Positions 27,429 through 36,194 of a stretch of DNA of 64,000 nt are shown here, one piece after another; position 1 is the first letter of the stretch, and every line of letters starts with the position of its first letter. A program made the position numbers and the translations under genes. Under the pieces are notes generated by a model. The model ran no database searches. It had not been told where the DNA came from and worked only from the letters and a program-made list of their open reading frames with translations. The DNA lies in assembly GCF_002950945.1 (NCBI RefSeq), contig NZ_CP012673.1:7330501-7394500 (forward strand). Direction: 5' to 3'. Origin of the DNA: Sorangium cellulosum. Its GTDB lineage: Bacteria; Myxococcota_A; Polyangia; Polyangiales; Polyangiaceae.

Positions 27429-28445
27429 ATGAGCCAGGCCACGAGTGATCGCGCCGCGGGGGCGCTTTACAAGGACCGACCGCGCGGCAAGCGCGGCGGC
27501 GCCGACCCCGGGGGAAGCCCCGAGCCCGAGACCGCGCTCGCCGGCCCCGCCGGGGGCCGCGGCGGCGAGCGCCGACGCGCCGCGGATCCGCTCGCCGCCG
27601 TGCTCACGCTCGGCGATCGCGCCGCGCGCGTCGGCGCCGCGATCGGGCTCGCGCTGGCGCTCACCACCCACGGCGCGGCCTCGGCGAAGGCCCTCGCCTC
27701 GGCGGCGCTGCACGACATGCGCGAGATGGCCGAGGAGATGCGCCGCGGCATCCACGAGCACCTCTGGGCGATGTACGAGGTCGACCTCACGCCGCCGAAG
27801 GCCGAGCCGCCGCCCAAGGAGCCGGAGCCCGAGCCGGAGCCGGAGCCCGAGCCCGCCCCCAAGCTCGCGGCGCCGCCGCCCGCGGCGAACACCCCGCCGC
27901 CGCCCAAGGACGATCCGTACGAGCCGCCGCCCGCCGCGGCCGCGGCGGCGAAGGTCCTCACGCAGGAGCCGGATCCCGACGAGCCGCTCGACATGCTGGA
28001 CCAGGGGATCGTGAGCGGCGAGGGGCAGGGCGTCGGCTACGGCCGGGTGGCCGCCGCGGGCACCGCGACGGCGCCGACGTACAACCCGAACGCCAAGGTC
28101 GGCGGCACGCAGGGGGGCAGGGGCACGGGGGCGCCGGCGCCTCCGCCTCCTCCGGCGGGGCCGGACCTGTCCAGGGCGGCGAGGCCGGCTCGACTGAACT
28201 GGAGCTGTCCTTTCCCGCCGGAGGCCGACGTCGAGCAGATCGACGTCGCCAAGGTGACGGTCGCCGTGACCGTGCGCCCCGACGGCACCCCGCTCTCGGT
28301 GAAGGTCCTCAGCGATCCGGGCAGCGGGTTCGGCCGTGCGGCGCGGCGGTGTGCGCTGAGCGAACGCTACGAGGCCGGCCGCGACCGCGCCGGCAGCCCG
28401 ATCACCGCGACCACGCCGCCCTTTGCCGTGAGCTTCAGGCGTTAA
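27429..28445 (+). CDS. TonB-like energy transducer
   Basis: The 338-residue protein has a basic Gly/Pro-rich N-terminus of 55 residues, a weakly hydrophobic segment near 60-85 (VGAAIGLALALTTHGAASA), a Pro/Glu-Pro/Lys linker (EPEPEPEPEPAPK) and a C-terminal TonB domain (VTVAVTVRPDGTPLSVKVLS, then ITATTPPFAVSF). It would span the periplasm and pull on TonB-dependent receptors, powered by the preceding ExbB/ExbD pair. The membrane anchor is less hydrophobic than usual. A strong intrinsic terminator begins inside its stop codon. Confidence 0.85.
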   Translation: MSQATSDRAAGALYKDRPRGKRGGADPGGSPEPETALAGPAGGRGGERRRAADPLAAVLTLGDRAARVGAAIGLALALTTHGAASAKALASAALHDMREMAEEMRRGIHEHLWAMYEVDLTPPKAEPPPKEPEPEPEPEPEPAPKLAAPPPAANTPPPPKDDPYEPPPAAAAAAKVLTQEPDPDEPLDMLDQGIVSGEGQGVGYGRVAAAGTATAPTYNPNAKVGGTQGGRGTGAPAPPPPPAGPDLSRAARPARLNWSCPFPPEADVEQIDVAKVTVAVTVRPDGTPLSVKVLSDPGSGFGRAARRCALSERYEAGRDRAGSPITATTPPFAVSFRR

Positions 28446-28471
28446 GCGCACCCACACGGTGCGCTTCCTTT
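28444..28471 (+). terminator. Intrinsic terminator after the exbB-exbD-tonB genes
   Basis: A perfect 9-bp stem (AAGCGCACC at 28444-28452, GGTGCGCTT at 28458-28466) with a 5-nt loop starts in the TonB stop codon and is followed by CCTTT. It is one of the few hairpins in the window with a T-rich tail. Confidence 0.8.
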
Positions 28472-28516
28472 GCGCTCGCTCCTCGACCGATCCCTCGGCT
28501 ATCCTCCGCGGAGCTT

Positions 28517-28990
28517 GTGATCGTCCCCGAACGGATCGAGCAGCTCTCGAAGGTCCCCCTGTTCAAGGGTCTCACCCCGGCCGCGCTCGATCTGATCTCG
28601 CGCGTGGCGAGCGAAGAGACCCACGCGCTGGGCACCAAAATTTTTCAGCACGGCGACCCCGGCGACAAGCTGTACATCCTGATCGAGGGCAAGGTCCGGA
28701 TCAGCCGCGAGATCCCCGGCATGGGCGAGGAGGCGCTGGCGGTGCTCGGCCCCGGCGCGGTGTTCGGCGAGATGGCGCTGCTCGACGAGGCTCCGCGCTC
28801 CGCCGACGCGCGCGTCCATGAGCGCTGCCGGCTGCTCAGCGTGTCGAAGGACGCGTTCGAGGATCTGCTGTTCCTGCACAAGGAGCTCGCGTACGAGGTC
28901 CTCTGGAACGTCGTCCGGATGCTCGTGCAGCGGCTCCGCGAGACGAACAACAAGCTCACGTTCCTCTCGGTCTCGGGCAAATTCGAGTAA
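28517..28990 (+). CDS. Stand-alone cyclic-nucleotide-binding domain protein
   Basis: The 157-residue product from the GTG at 28517 is a single cNMP-binding fold: PLFKGLTPAALDLISRVAS, GDPGDKLYILIEGKVRISR, the phosphate-binding cassette FGEMALLDEAPRSADA, and a C-terminal helix. The cassette Glu and Arg are intact, so ligand binding is plausible. There is no DNA-binding domain. It may act as a regulatory subunit for a partner. A triheme lipoprotein gene follows 114 bp later, which is notable because the cNMP fold recurs fused to iron-sulfur domains at 55 kb. Confidence 0.9.
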   Translation: MIVPERIEQLSKVPLFKGLTPAALDLISRVASEETHALGTKIFQHGDPGDKLYILIEGKVRISREIPGMGEEALAVLGPGAVFGEMALLDEAPRSADARVHERCRLLSVSKDAFEDLLFLHKELAYEVLWNVVRMLVQRLRETNNKLTFLSVSGKFE

Positions 28991-29104
28991 AGTGCGGGCC
29001 TGATCGCCCGGCGACCGTGGGAGCGCGCCTCCGTCGACTACGCGCGCGGCCTGCTGCACGGGGTGCGGCGATCTGCTCGAGCATTGACGATCCTTTGGAG
29101 GAGT

Positions 29105-29806
29105 ATGGCAGCCAGGATGAAGCACGCAGCGCTCGCCCTCGCGCTCTGGATGGGCGCCTTCGCAGGAGCATGTGGATCCGCCACGCCGCCGCCCGAGACG
29201 GCGGCCGATAAGGAGTTCGACGGGGAGTCGCCCCCCGGCGACGGCGAGGCGACCGCGGCGTCGGAGGGCGAGAAGCCTGCGAAGCCGGCGAAGACCGCGG
29301 ACAAGGCCGCCGAGCCAGACGAGGACGAGCACGAGGCGCCCGCCAAGTCGACGCCGGTCCAGACGACCAAGTTCGAGGCGGAGCTGAAGAAGATCGGGAT
29401 CAACCTCAAGAAGATCCCCGAGCTCGAGAAGCTCTCGTCGGCGCAGAAGAAGAAGGTGATGCCGCTGCTCCAGAAGTCGCTCGGCCTCGACACGTGCCAG
29501 GGCTGCCACGTCGAAGGCGACTTCAAGAAGGAGACGCGCGACATGAAGGTCGCCCGCGAGATGTGGCGCAACTTCGTGGTGCCGCTCCGCAGCGAGAGCG
29601 GCGGCACGCTGTTCTGCGACAGCTGTCACGGAGGAAACGAGCACGTCCTGAACCGCAAGGACAAGAAGGCCCTGCAGGCGTTCATGGAGGAGGAGTACCA
29701 GGGCAAGCTCGCGCGGGCGAACAAGGAGGACATGGAGTGCGGCACGTGCCACGGCGACGCCATGGAAACCAAGATCATCGAGAAACTCTGGAACATCCCA
29801 GAGTAG
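29105..29806 (+). CDS. Triheme c-type cytochrome lipoprotein
   Basis: The 233-residue product starts after GGAGGAGT. A signal peptide with a weak lipobox (FAGAC) is followed by a charged Lys/Glu/Ala linker to about residue 85. Three CxxCH heme sites occur at C131-H135 (CQGCH), C171-H175 (CDSCH) and C212-H216 (CGTCH). It should be exported and carry electrons in the periplasm or on the membrane surface. No familiar reductase domain is present. It lies between the cNMP-binding gene and purF. Confidence 0.85.
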   Translation: MAARMKHAALALALWMGAFAGACGSATPPPETAADKEFDGESPPGDGEATAASEGEKPAKPAKTADKAAEPDEDEHEAPAKSTPVQTTKFEAELKKIGINLKKIPELEKLSSAQKKKVMPLLQKSLGLDTCQGCHVEGDFKKETRDMKVAREMWRNFVVPLRSESGGTLFCDSCHGGNEHVLNRKDKKALQAFMEEEYQGKLARANKEDMECGTCHGDAMETKIIEKLWNIPE

Positions 29807-30049
29807 TAGACGCCGCCGGGCCTTCCGAGGCGAACCTCCTCCGCACCGGACGACGGCCGAGCGCCGCGCCGGGATCGCCTGAAATTCGTTAGTTCCATCA
29901 CAGCCCTGCTTGTAAGGCCCGAGGTCTGCCCCGCGCACCGACCTCGCCCCGGGTCCACGCTCCGCCTGCGCCAGCGCTCGCCCGCTCTATCCTGTCGACG
30001 GATCACTATGGCGGTGGGTCATGCCCCGATTTCGTACTAGATAGGCGGC

Positions 30050-31495
30050 ATGTGCGGTGTGTTCGGAATCTTTGGCCACCCCGAGGCGGCCAACATGACG
30101 TACCTCGGGTTGCACGCGCTCCAGCATCGAGGGCAGGAGTCTGCCGGCATCGTCAGCAGCGACGGGGAGCGCCTCTTCGGCCACCGCACCATGGGGCGGG
30201 TGCAGGCCGGCTTCTCCCCGGCCGATCTCGCGACGTTGCCCGGCGATCGCGCGATCGGCCACGTCCGTTACTCGACCGCGGGCGGCTCGCACCTGAAGAA
30301 CGCGCAGCCGCTCGGCGTCGACTACGCGCGCGGCTCGCTCGCGGTCGCGCACAACGGCAACCTCACGAACCATGAGGCCCTGCGCGATCGGCTCGAGGCG
30401 CGCGGCTCGATCTACCAGACCGCGAGCGACACCGAGTCGATCGTCCACCTCATCGCGATGAGCAAGAAGGAGGCGCTGCGCGACCGCATCGCGGAGGCGC
30501 TGGAGCAGGTGGAGGGCGCCTACTCGCTGCTCTTCCTGACCGAGCGCGAGATCGTCGCGGTGCGCGACCCGCGCGCGATCCGGCCGCTCTGCCTCGGCGA
30601 GATCGAGATAGCGAGCGGCAGCGGCGTCGCCCACGTGGTCGCGAGCGAGTCGACCGCGTTCGATCTCATCGGGGCGCGCTTCGTGCGCGACGTGGCCCCC
30701 GGCGAGATGGTGATCATCAGCGCGGACGGGGTCCGCTCCGAGTTCCCCTTCGCGCCCGAGCCGCGCAAGCTCTGCATCTTCGAGCACGTGTACTTCGCCC
30801 GCCCCGACTCGATGATCCAGGGGGTGAGCGTCTACGAGGTCCGCAAGGCGTTCGGCCGGCGGCTCGCCGCCGAGCAGCCGGTGGATCCGGGCGACGATCT
30901 CGTCGTGATCCCGGTGCCCGACTCGGGCTTGCCGGCGGCGATCGGCTTCGCCGACCGCGCGCGCGCCCCCTTCGAGATGGGGCTCATCCGCAGCCACTAC
31001 GTCGGCCGCACGTTCATCGAGCCGCAGCAGTCCATCCGGCACTTCGGCGTCCGGCTCAAGCTGAACCCGAACCGGGCTGTGATCGAGGGCAAGCGGGTCG
31101 TCGTGGTCGACGACTCGATCGTCCGCGGGACGACGAGCCGGAAGATCGTCAAGATGATCCGCGACGCCGGCGCCCGCGAGGTGCACGTCCGCATCTCGAG
31201 CCCGCCCACGCGCTGGCCTTGCTACTACGGCGTCGACACGCCGACGCGCTCGGAGCTCATCGCCTCGTCGCACTCCGTGGACGAGATCCGGAGCTACCTG
31301 ACGGCCGACAGCGTCGGGTACCTCTCGCTGGAGGGGATGGTCGAGAGCGTGCGCTCCCTCGAGGTGCGGGGCGGCGACGCCGGCAGCCCGCGGCCGTCGG
31401 CGGACAGCTACTGCCACGCCTGCTTCTCGGGGAGCTACCCGATCCCGTTCACGCCGGCCTCGCCGAACCGGCAGCTCCGGATGGTGAGCGGTTGA
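30050..31495 (+). CDS. purF: Amidophosphoribosyltransferase
   Basis: The 481-residue enzyme starts MCGVFG, so removal of Met exposes the Cys2 nucleophile without a propeptide. The glutaminase half carries LQHRGQESAGI, IGHVRYST and HNGNLTN. The PRTase half has the PRPP loop VVVVDDSIVRGTTSRKI (350-366). Cys242, Cys391, Cys455 and Cys458 (in LCIFEHVYF, WPCYYG and CHAC) match the four cluster ligands of [4Fe-4S] PurF as in Bacillus. It makes phosphoribosylamine, the first committed purine step. HMG-CoA lyase follows 32 bp later. Confidence 0.97.
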   Translation: MCGVFGIFGHPEAANMTYLGLHALQHRGQESAGIVSSDGERLFGHRTMGRVQAGFSPADLATLPGDRAIGHVRYSTAGGSHLKNAQPLGVDYARGSLAVAHNGNLTNHEALRDRLEARGSIYQTASDTESIVHLIAMSKKEALRDRIAEALEQVEGAYSLLFLTEREIVAVRDPRAIRPLCLGEIEIASGSGVAHVVASESTAFDLIGARFVRDVAPGEMVIISADGVRSEFPFAPEPRKLCIFEHVYFARPDSMIQGVSVYEVRKAFGRRLAAEQPVDPGDDLVVIPVPDSGLPAAIGFADRARAPFEMGLIRSHYVGRTFIEPQQSIRHFGVRLKLNPNRAVIEGKRVVVVDDSIVRGTTSRKIVKMIRDAGAREVHVRISSPPTRWPCYYGVDTPTRSELIASSHSVDEIRSYLTADSVGYLSLEGMVESVRSLEVRGGDAGSPRPSADSYCHACFSGSYPIPFTPASPNRQLRMVSG

Positions 31496-31527
31496 CATGG
31501 GCCCGCTCAGGCGCTGAAGGTCCGACG

Positions 31528-32514
31528 ATGACCGAGGGCACCGCCGAGATCTCCCGCGCAGATCGCGCCGCCGCCCCCGCGCCCCTCCTCGCGCGCGTCC
31601 CGGACGCCGTCTCGATCTACGAGGTGAGCCCCCGCGACGGGCTCCAGAACGAGTCGGCGATGATCCCGCTGGAGGGCAAGCGGCGGCTCATCGCGGCGCT
31701 CGTCGACGCCGGCCTCCGCCGGATCGAGATCACGAGCTTCGTCTCGCCGAAGTGGGTCCCCCAGCTGGCCGACGCCGAGGAGCTGGCGCGGACGCTCCCG
31801 GCGCGGGAGGACGTGACCCTCAGCGCCCTCTGCCCGAACGCGCGCGGCCTCGAGCGGGCGCTCGCGGTGGGCCTGCGCGAGATCGCCGTCTTCCTGAGCG
31901 CGAGCGAGGCGCACAACCGGGCCAACGTCAACAAATCGATCGACGACACGCTCTCGGTGTTCTCGGAGATCGTCCCGCCGGCGCGCGAGGCGGGCGTCGC
32001 CGTGCGCGCCTACGTCTCGACCGTGTGGGGCTGCCCGTACGAGGGCGACGTCGATCCGGCGCGGGTCGTGCACATCGCGGAGCGGCTCATCGCGCTCGGG
32101 TGCTACCAGGTCTCGCTCGGGGACACGATCGGCATCGGCACCCCGAAGCAGACGCACGACATCGTCCGCCGCTTCCTCGACGCGATGCCGCCCGAGCGGT
32201 TCGCGCTTCACCTGCACGACACGCGGGGCACCGCGCTCGCCAACATCCTGATCGGCCTGGAGCTCGGGGTGCGCGACTTCGACGCGTCGGTGGCGGGCGT
32301 GGGCGGCTGCCCCTACGCGCCGGGCGCGGCCGGCAACATGGCCACCGAGGACCTCGTGTTCATGCTGCACGGGATGGGCGTGCACACCGGCGTCGATCTC
32401 GACAAGCTCATCGAGGCGGGCAACGTGGCCGAGCAGGTCATCGGCCGCCCGCTCCCCGGCAAGGTCCACCGCGCCGGCCCGTTCCGCCTGCGCCGCCAGC
32501 CGACGAAGGGCTGA
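31528..32514 (+). CDS. Hydroxymethylglutaryl-CoA lyase
   Basis: The 328-residue protein has the HMGL features: YEVSPRDGLQNES with its catalytic Arg-Asp, ITSFVSPKWVPQ, the HLHDTRG metal ligands and the signature GVGGCPYAPGAAGN with the active-site Cys. It cleaves HMG-CoA to acetoacetate and acetyl-CoA in leucine degradation. In myxobacteria leucine breakdown also feeds iso-branched fatty acids. The N-terminus carries about 28 extra residues. The link with purF is by position only. Confidence 0.93.
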   Translation: MTEGTAEISRADRAAAPAPLLARVPDAVSIYEVSPRDGLQNESAMIPLEGKRRLIAALVDAGLRRIEITSFVSPKWVPQLADAEELARTLPAREDVTLSALCPNARGLERALAVGLREIAVFLSASEAHNRANVNKSIDDTLSVFSEIVPPAREAGVAVRAYVSTVWGCPYEGDVDPARVVHIAERLIALGCYQVSLGDTIGIGTPKQTHDIVRRFLDAMPPERFALHLHDTRGTALANILIGLELGVRDFDASVAGVGGCPYAPGAAGNMATEDLVFMLHGMGVHTGVDLDKLIEAGNVAEQVIGRPLPGKVHRAGPFRLRRQPTKG

Positions 32515-32583
32515 GCCGGCGCGCCGGGCGCGACGCGACGAGCGCCGGGCGCCCGCGCGACGAGCGCCCGCGCGGCGGTACCG

Positions 32584-34245
32584 TCATTGTGCGCCCGCGA
32601 CGCAGCCGAGACGGGTGAAGAAGACGTGGTGCTCGCCGCCCTCGCGATCGTCGCGGAAGAGGATGCCGACGTCGCCCTCGGGGCCGAACGCGGCGACCGG
32701 GTAGATGCTGTCGCGGCCGGCGAACGTGAGCCGCTGCTCGGGGCTGAGGGGGAGGAGCTCGCTGCTCACCGTGACCGCGTAGAGCTCGTAGCCGTTGTTC
32801 TGGTCGCGATCGTCCGAGTAGATCGCGAGCAGCCGGTCACCGAGCGCGCGGAGGAACGGGTACCGGGAGCGGAAGCGGCCAGGATCCGAGATGGGGGTGG
32901 GCCGCACGAGGACCTGGCCCTCCTCCGAGATCGCGGCCGCGTAGATGGCCTTGGGGCTCGCCGACTTGTCGAACCACGCGACGATGTAGCGGTCGTTGTT
33001 CCAGACCACGGTCGGGTAGACCGCGTCGGTGTCGCCCGTGGTCAACGTGATCGGCTGCGAGAGCGGCTGGAGCTCGGCGGTGAACGTCTGGAACTTGATG
33101 AAGTGCGTGATCGCGTCGCCCGTGGACCACGCCACGCCGATGCCGCTCTTGCCCGCCGCCGCCGCGGGCGCCTCGTTGCCGAGGCCGCTCGACGTGTCGG
33201 TGAGCTGGACGTTCTCGCCGATCAGGTTGCCGTCGACGTCGATGCGCTGGGCGTACAGGTCGAAGAGGCCGTTGCGCTCGTCCTGCCAGACGGGGACGAA
33301 CTCCGTGCCGTTCCACGTGAGCGCCACGTTGACCGAGAAGCCGGGCGCGCTCGAGAGGCGCCGGTCGCCGCCCTCCACCTTCTCGCCGTTCTCGTCGAGC
33401 AGCGAGAAGTACACCTCGTAGTCGCCGTCGCGCCGGTCCTGCCAGGCCATGCCGTAGCGATCGCCGACCCAGACGACCGGCCCGCCGGAGGCGTCGCCGT
33501 TCCTCGGCGTCATGATCTGCTCGCCGGGCGCGAGCGGCTGCCCCCCGGCGCTGATCATCGAGCGGTACACGCTGAAGCCCTGCGTGGTCCCGGAGTAGAT
33601 CGCCGCGTAGGACGTCCCGCTCCAGGCGAGGCCGCCGGCGCCGGCCGGCGCGATGTCGCCCGAGATGCGGGTCGCGTCCGCGTCGAGCGGCACGAAGCGC
33701 GCCCCGTTGTCGACGGTGCCGTCGCAGTCGTTGTCGACGCCGTCGCAGATCTCGGTCCCGCCGGGGAAGGCCGCGGCGCTCGTGTCGTCGCAGTCGTCGC
33801 CGCACGCGAGCGGGTCGCCGGGGCTCGTGCCGGGCAGCGGCGCGTGGTGGCTGTCGCCGTCGCTGTCGAGCGTCGACGGCCCATAGCTGCACGTGCCGGT
33901 CTCGCGCTCGCAGGTGTCGCGGGTGCAGGGATCGTCGTCGTTGCAGTCGACGGGCGGGAGGGAGACGCACGTGCCGCCGCGCCGCGCTGCACCCCCGCCG
34001 CCCTGCGCGCCCTCCTCAGGCCCGGCGCCGCCGTCGGGCTGGCCCTCGGCGAAGAGCTGGCAGGTCACCGGGTTGCAGAGATCGTCGGCGCCGGGGCAGT
34101 CGGCGTCCACCTCACACTCGGGCGCGGGCGGCGGGATGTTCAGCCCGGTCCGCGCCCCGCACCCGCCGGAGAGGGCGGCGCCGGCCGAGGAGACCCCGAG
34201 CAGGAGCAGCGCCAGCGTCGTCTTCGAAACCACACGTCGCACCAT
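32584..34245 (-). CDS. Lipoprotein with MopE-like motif and beta-propeller-type repeats
   Basis: The 553-residue product starts at the ATG at 34245, 11 bp after the upstream gene. The signal ends at Cys29 (LSGGC). A Cys-rich part (CEVDADCPGADDLCNPVTC, CNDDDPCTRDTCERETGTC) leads to EICDGVDNDCDGTVDNG, the MopE-type motif common in myxobacterial surface proteins, with Asp-rich calcium-like loops. Residues 185-545 hold repeats of the form WxGxxYxxxWxDxR, consistent with a beta-propeller. It is probably a surface binding protein. No enzyme motif is seen. Confidence 0.82.
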   Translation of the reverse strand: MVRRVVSKTTLALLLLGVSSAGAALSGGCGARTGLNIPPPAPECEVDADCPGADDLCNPVTCQLFAEGQPDGGAGPEEGAQGGGGAARRGGTCVSLPPVDCNDDDPCTRDTCERETGTCSYGPSTLDSDGDSHHAPLPGTSPGDPLACGDDCDDTSAAAFPGGTEICDGVDNDCDGTVDNGARFVPLDADATRISGDIAPAGAGGLAWSGTSYAAIYSGTTQGFSVYRSMISAGGQPLAPGEQIMTPRNGDASGGPVVWVGDRYGMAWQDRRDGDYEVYFSLLDENGEKVEGGDRRLSSAPGFSVNVALTWNGTEFVPVWQDERNGLFDLYAQRIDVDGNLIGENVQLTDTSSGLGNEAPAAAAGKSGIGVAWSTGDAITHFIKFQTFTAELQPLSQPITLTTGDTDAVYPTVVWNNDRYIVAWFDKSASPKAIYAAAISEEGQVLVRPTPISDPGRFRSRYPFLRALGDRLLAIYSDDRDQNNGYELYAVTVSSELLPLSPEQRLTFAGRDSIYPVAAFGPEGDVGILFRDDREGGEHHVFFTRLGCVAGAQ

Positions 34246-34256
34246 GGGAGACCTTG

Positions 34257-34805
34257 TCACAAACATCCACCGATCCCCTCGACGTCGATCGGCTCACAGA
34301 CGAACCCGGGACCGCAGTTGTCGTCGCCGGTGAGCGGGCAGAGCTCGACGCACTGCGTGCCCGAGCCGGTCACCACACAGGCGAACCCGGCGCCGCACTC
34401 GCCGAGGCCGCCGCACGGATCGCCCTGCCCACCGGACCCGGCCGGCGCGCAGAAGGCGCCGTAGATCTCCTGCCCGCACGGCTCATCCGGATACTGCACG
34501 AAGATGAAGCACCCCTCTCCGGGCGCGCAAAAGCCGCTCGCTTGATTGTAGGGGTCGCACTGGAAGTCGGTGATCGGCGGCGGAGCGTCGGGGCAGCCGG
34601 GGTCGACGTACTCGTCGAGCGGCTTGGTTCCCGCGTCGGCGCCGCCCCCGCCGCTCGGGTCGGGGGGCGCGCCGGCCTGTCCGCCGCCGCCGCCGTCGGC
34701 GGACGGATCGTCCACGATGACCGTGTGACCACAGCCGGCCGCGAGACCCAGCCCGGAGAGCGGCACGCTGAGAAGTGTGAGGAGGAGCGAGAAGCACCGT
34801 CGCAT
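34257..34805 (-). CDS. Small Cys-rich lipoprotein
   Basis: The 182-residue protein has a lipoprotein signal ending at Cys25 (GLAAGC), a Gly/Asp/Ala linker to about residue 60 and then about 16 cysteines in spaced pairs (CDPYNQASGFCAPGEGCF and CVELCPLTGDDNCGPGFVC). This is the type of disulfide-rich domain frequent in Polyangiales surface proteins. It starts the two-gene operon with the MopE-like lipoprotein and is divergent from the lamin-tail lipoprotein. Confidence 0.8.
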   Translation of the reverse strand: MRRCFSLLLTLLSVPLSGLGLAAGCGHTVIVDDPSADGGGGGQAGAPPDPSGGGGADAGTKPLDEYVDPGCPDAPPPITDFQCDPYNQASGFCAPGEGCFIFVQYPDEPCGQEIYGAFCAPAGSGGQGDPCGGLGECGAGFACVVTGSGTQCVELCPLTGDDNCGPGFVCEPIDVEGIGGCL

Positions 34806-35087
34806 GGCGTCATGCTATCGATTCCTCGCGTGCCTGCCACGCATTTGAGGCGCGAGCAGCCTCCAGACGCGCCCGAGGAGACGGCTCTGGCAGGCGCGTC
34901 GACGGCGCGGCCCACGCGGCTCCGGCGGACGCCGCGGCGCCGGCCGCGGAGGCGGCGCCGCGGTCGCGCCGAGGCGACCGCTGGAGCGCGCCGGCGGCGT
35001 CTCTGCGCCATCGCGAGAAGTGCATTCTTGCCCTTGCGCTGCAATCCCACTTGCCTGTTGGCCGGCGCTCTGATGTATCTCTCACCA

Positions 35088-36059
35088 ATGCACAAACGCA
35101 CTCTGCTCAGGCTCGCACTCCTCGCTACTTTCCCCCTCGCGCTCGCCCCGTTCACGGCGTGCGGCGGTGATGATGAGAACGGAGGCGGCGGAGCGAGCGC
35201 ATCCAGCACGACGACGAGCTCCACCGGCGGCGGCGGTGGGGGCGATGTCGGCGGCGGCGGCGCGGGCGGCGGCGGCGGCGCGGGTGGTGGGGGCGGCGGC
35301 GGCAGCGACGCCACCGGCGAGCCCGCCGGCCACCTGCTGATCTCGGAGGTCGCCGCCGCGCCAGGAGCGTCGGAGTTCGTCGAGATCTGGAACCCGACCG
35401 AGAGCCCGATCGACCTCAGCAATTACTACCTTGCTGACAACTCCGTCTATTATGGCCTCACCGAGGGCCGCACCTGGGCGCCCGCCGGCAGCCAAGGCAC
35501 GGACTTCCTCGTCCAGTTCCCCGCCGGAACGACGATTGCGCCGGGGGCGTACCTCGTGCTTGCGACCGACGACGACTTCGAGGCCGAGTACGATCGGTGC
35601 CCGGACTTCGCGCTTGACGACGCGCCCATCCCCTGCGGGGGCACCGACGTGCCGCGCATGGTCGCGCCCGAGAACGGCGCGCTCGGCGCGCAGTCCGGCG
35701 GGCTGCTCACCGATACCGCAGAGATGGTGGTCCTGTTCGAGTGGGATGGGACGATCGGCAGCGCGCTCAAGGACGTCGATTACGTCACCTGGGGCGAGTC
35801 GGCCGGCAACTCGGAGCGCGCGGACAAGACAGGGAAGGGGGATTATGAGCCGGACACCGAGCGCCAGAGCCAGCGCGCTGCCTCGACCCCGGTCCGCGGG
35901 CAGTCCATCGCGCGCTGTGACGACGTCGAGTACGGTGAGCTCCTGACCGACGGAAACGGCCTCGTCGGGCACGACGAGACGAGCGAGTGGCTCGACGTCA
36001 GCTTCGTCGCGGCGAGCGAGCGGACGCCCGGCGAGGCCTACGACTGCCCGTCGCCCTGA
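35088..36059 (+). CDS. Lamin-tail-domain (LTD) lipoprotein
   Basis: The 323-residue product has a lipoprotein signal ending at Cys25 (PFTAC), then an extreme Gly/Ser/Thr linker to about residue 80. A lamin tail domain follows (LLISEVAAAPGASEFVEIWN, FPAGTTIAPGAYLVLATDDD, RSxP-type end). The bacterial LTD is an extracellular immunoglobulin-like module often attached to nucleases or surface proteins; here it stands alone. An upstream in-frame ATG at 35073 would add five residues. It is convergent with the cyclophilin gene. Confidence 0.85.
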   Translation: MHKRTLLRLALLATFPLALAPFTACGGDDENGGGGASASSTTTSSTGGGGGGDVGGGGAGGGGGAGGGGGGGSDATGEPAGHLLISEVAAAPGASEFVEIWNPTESPIDLSNYYLADNSVYYGLTEGRTWAPAGSQGTDFLVQFPAGTTIAPGAYLVLATDDDFEAEYDRCPDFALDDAPIPCGGTDVPRMVAPENGALGAQSGGLLTDTAEMVVLFEWDGTIGSALKDVDYVTWGESAGNSERADKTGKGDYEPDTERQSQRAASTPVRGQSIARCDDVEYGELLTDGNGLVGHDETSEWLDVSFVAASERTPGEAYDCPSP

Positions 36060-36078
36060 GCTCGCGCGCGGTCCGAGG

Positions 36079-36119
36079 CGCTCGCCCGCCCCGCGCTCGA
36101 GGCGCGCCTCGGGCGAGCG
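36079..36119. terminator. Nested inverted repeats between convergent genes
   Basis: Arms CGCTCGCCCG (36079-36088) and CGGGCGAGCG (36110-36119) enclose a second perfect 14-bp palindrome CGAGGCGCGCCTCG (36098-36111, overlapping the right arm by two bases). The element starts 19 bp after the LTD gene stop and could terminate transcription from both sides. No U tract is present. Confidence 0.5.
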
Positions 36120-36194
36120 TCAGGATCTCACCGTGAAGGGGGCGCCGCCGGGGTGCGCGCGGCGGGTGGCCGGCGTCCCCGCGGCGGGGCGCGT

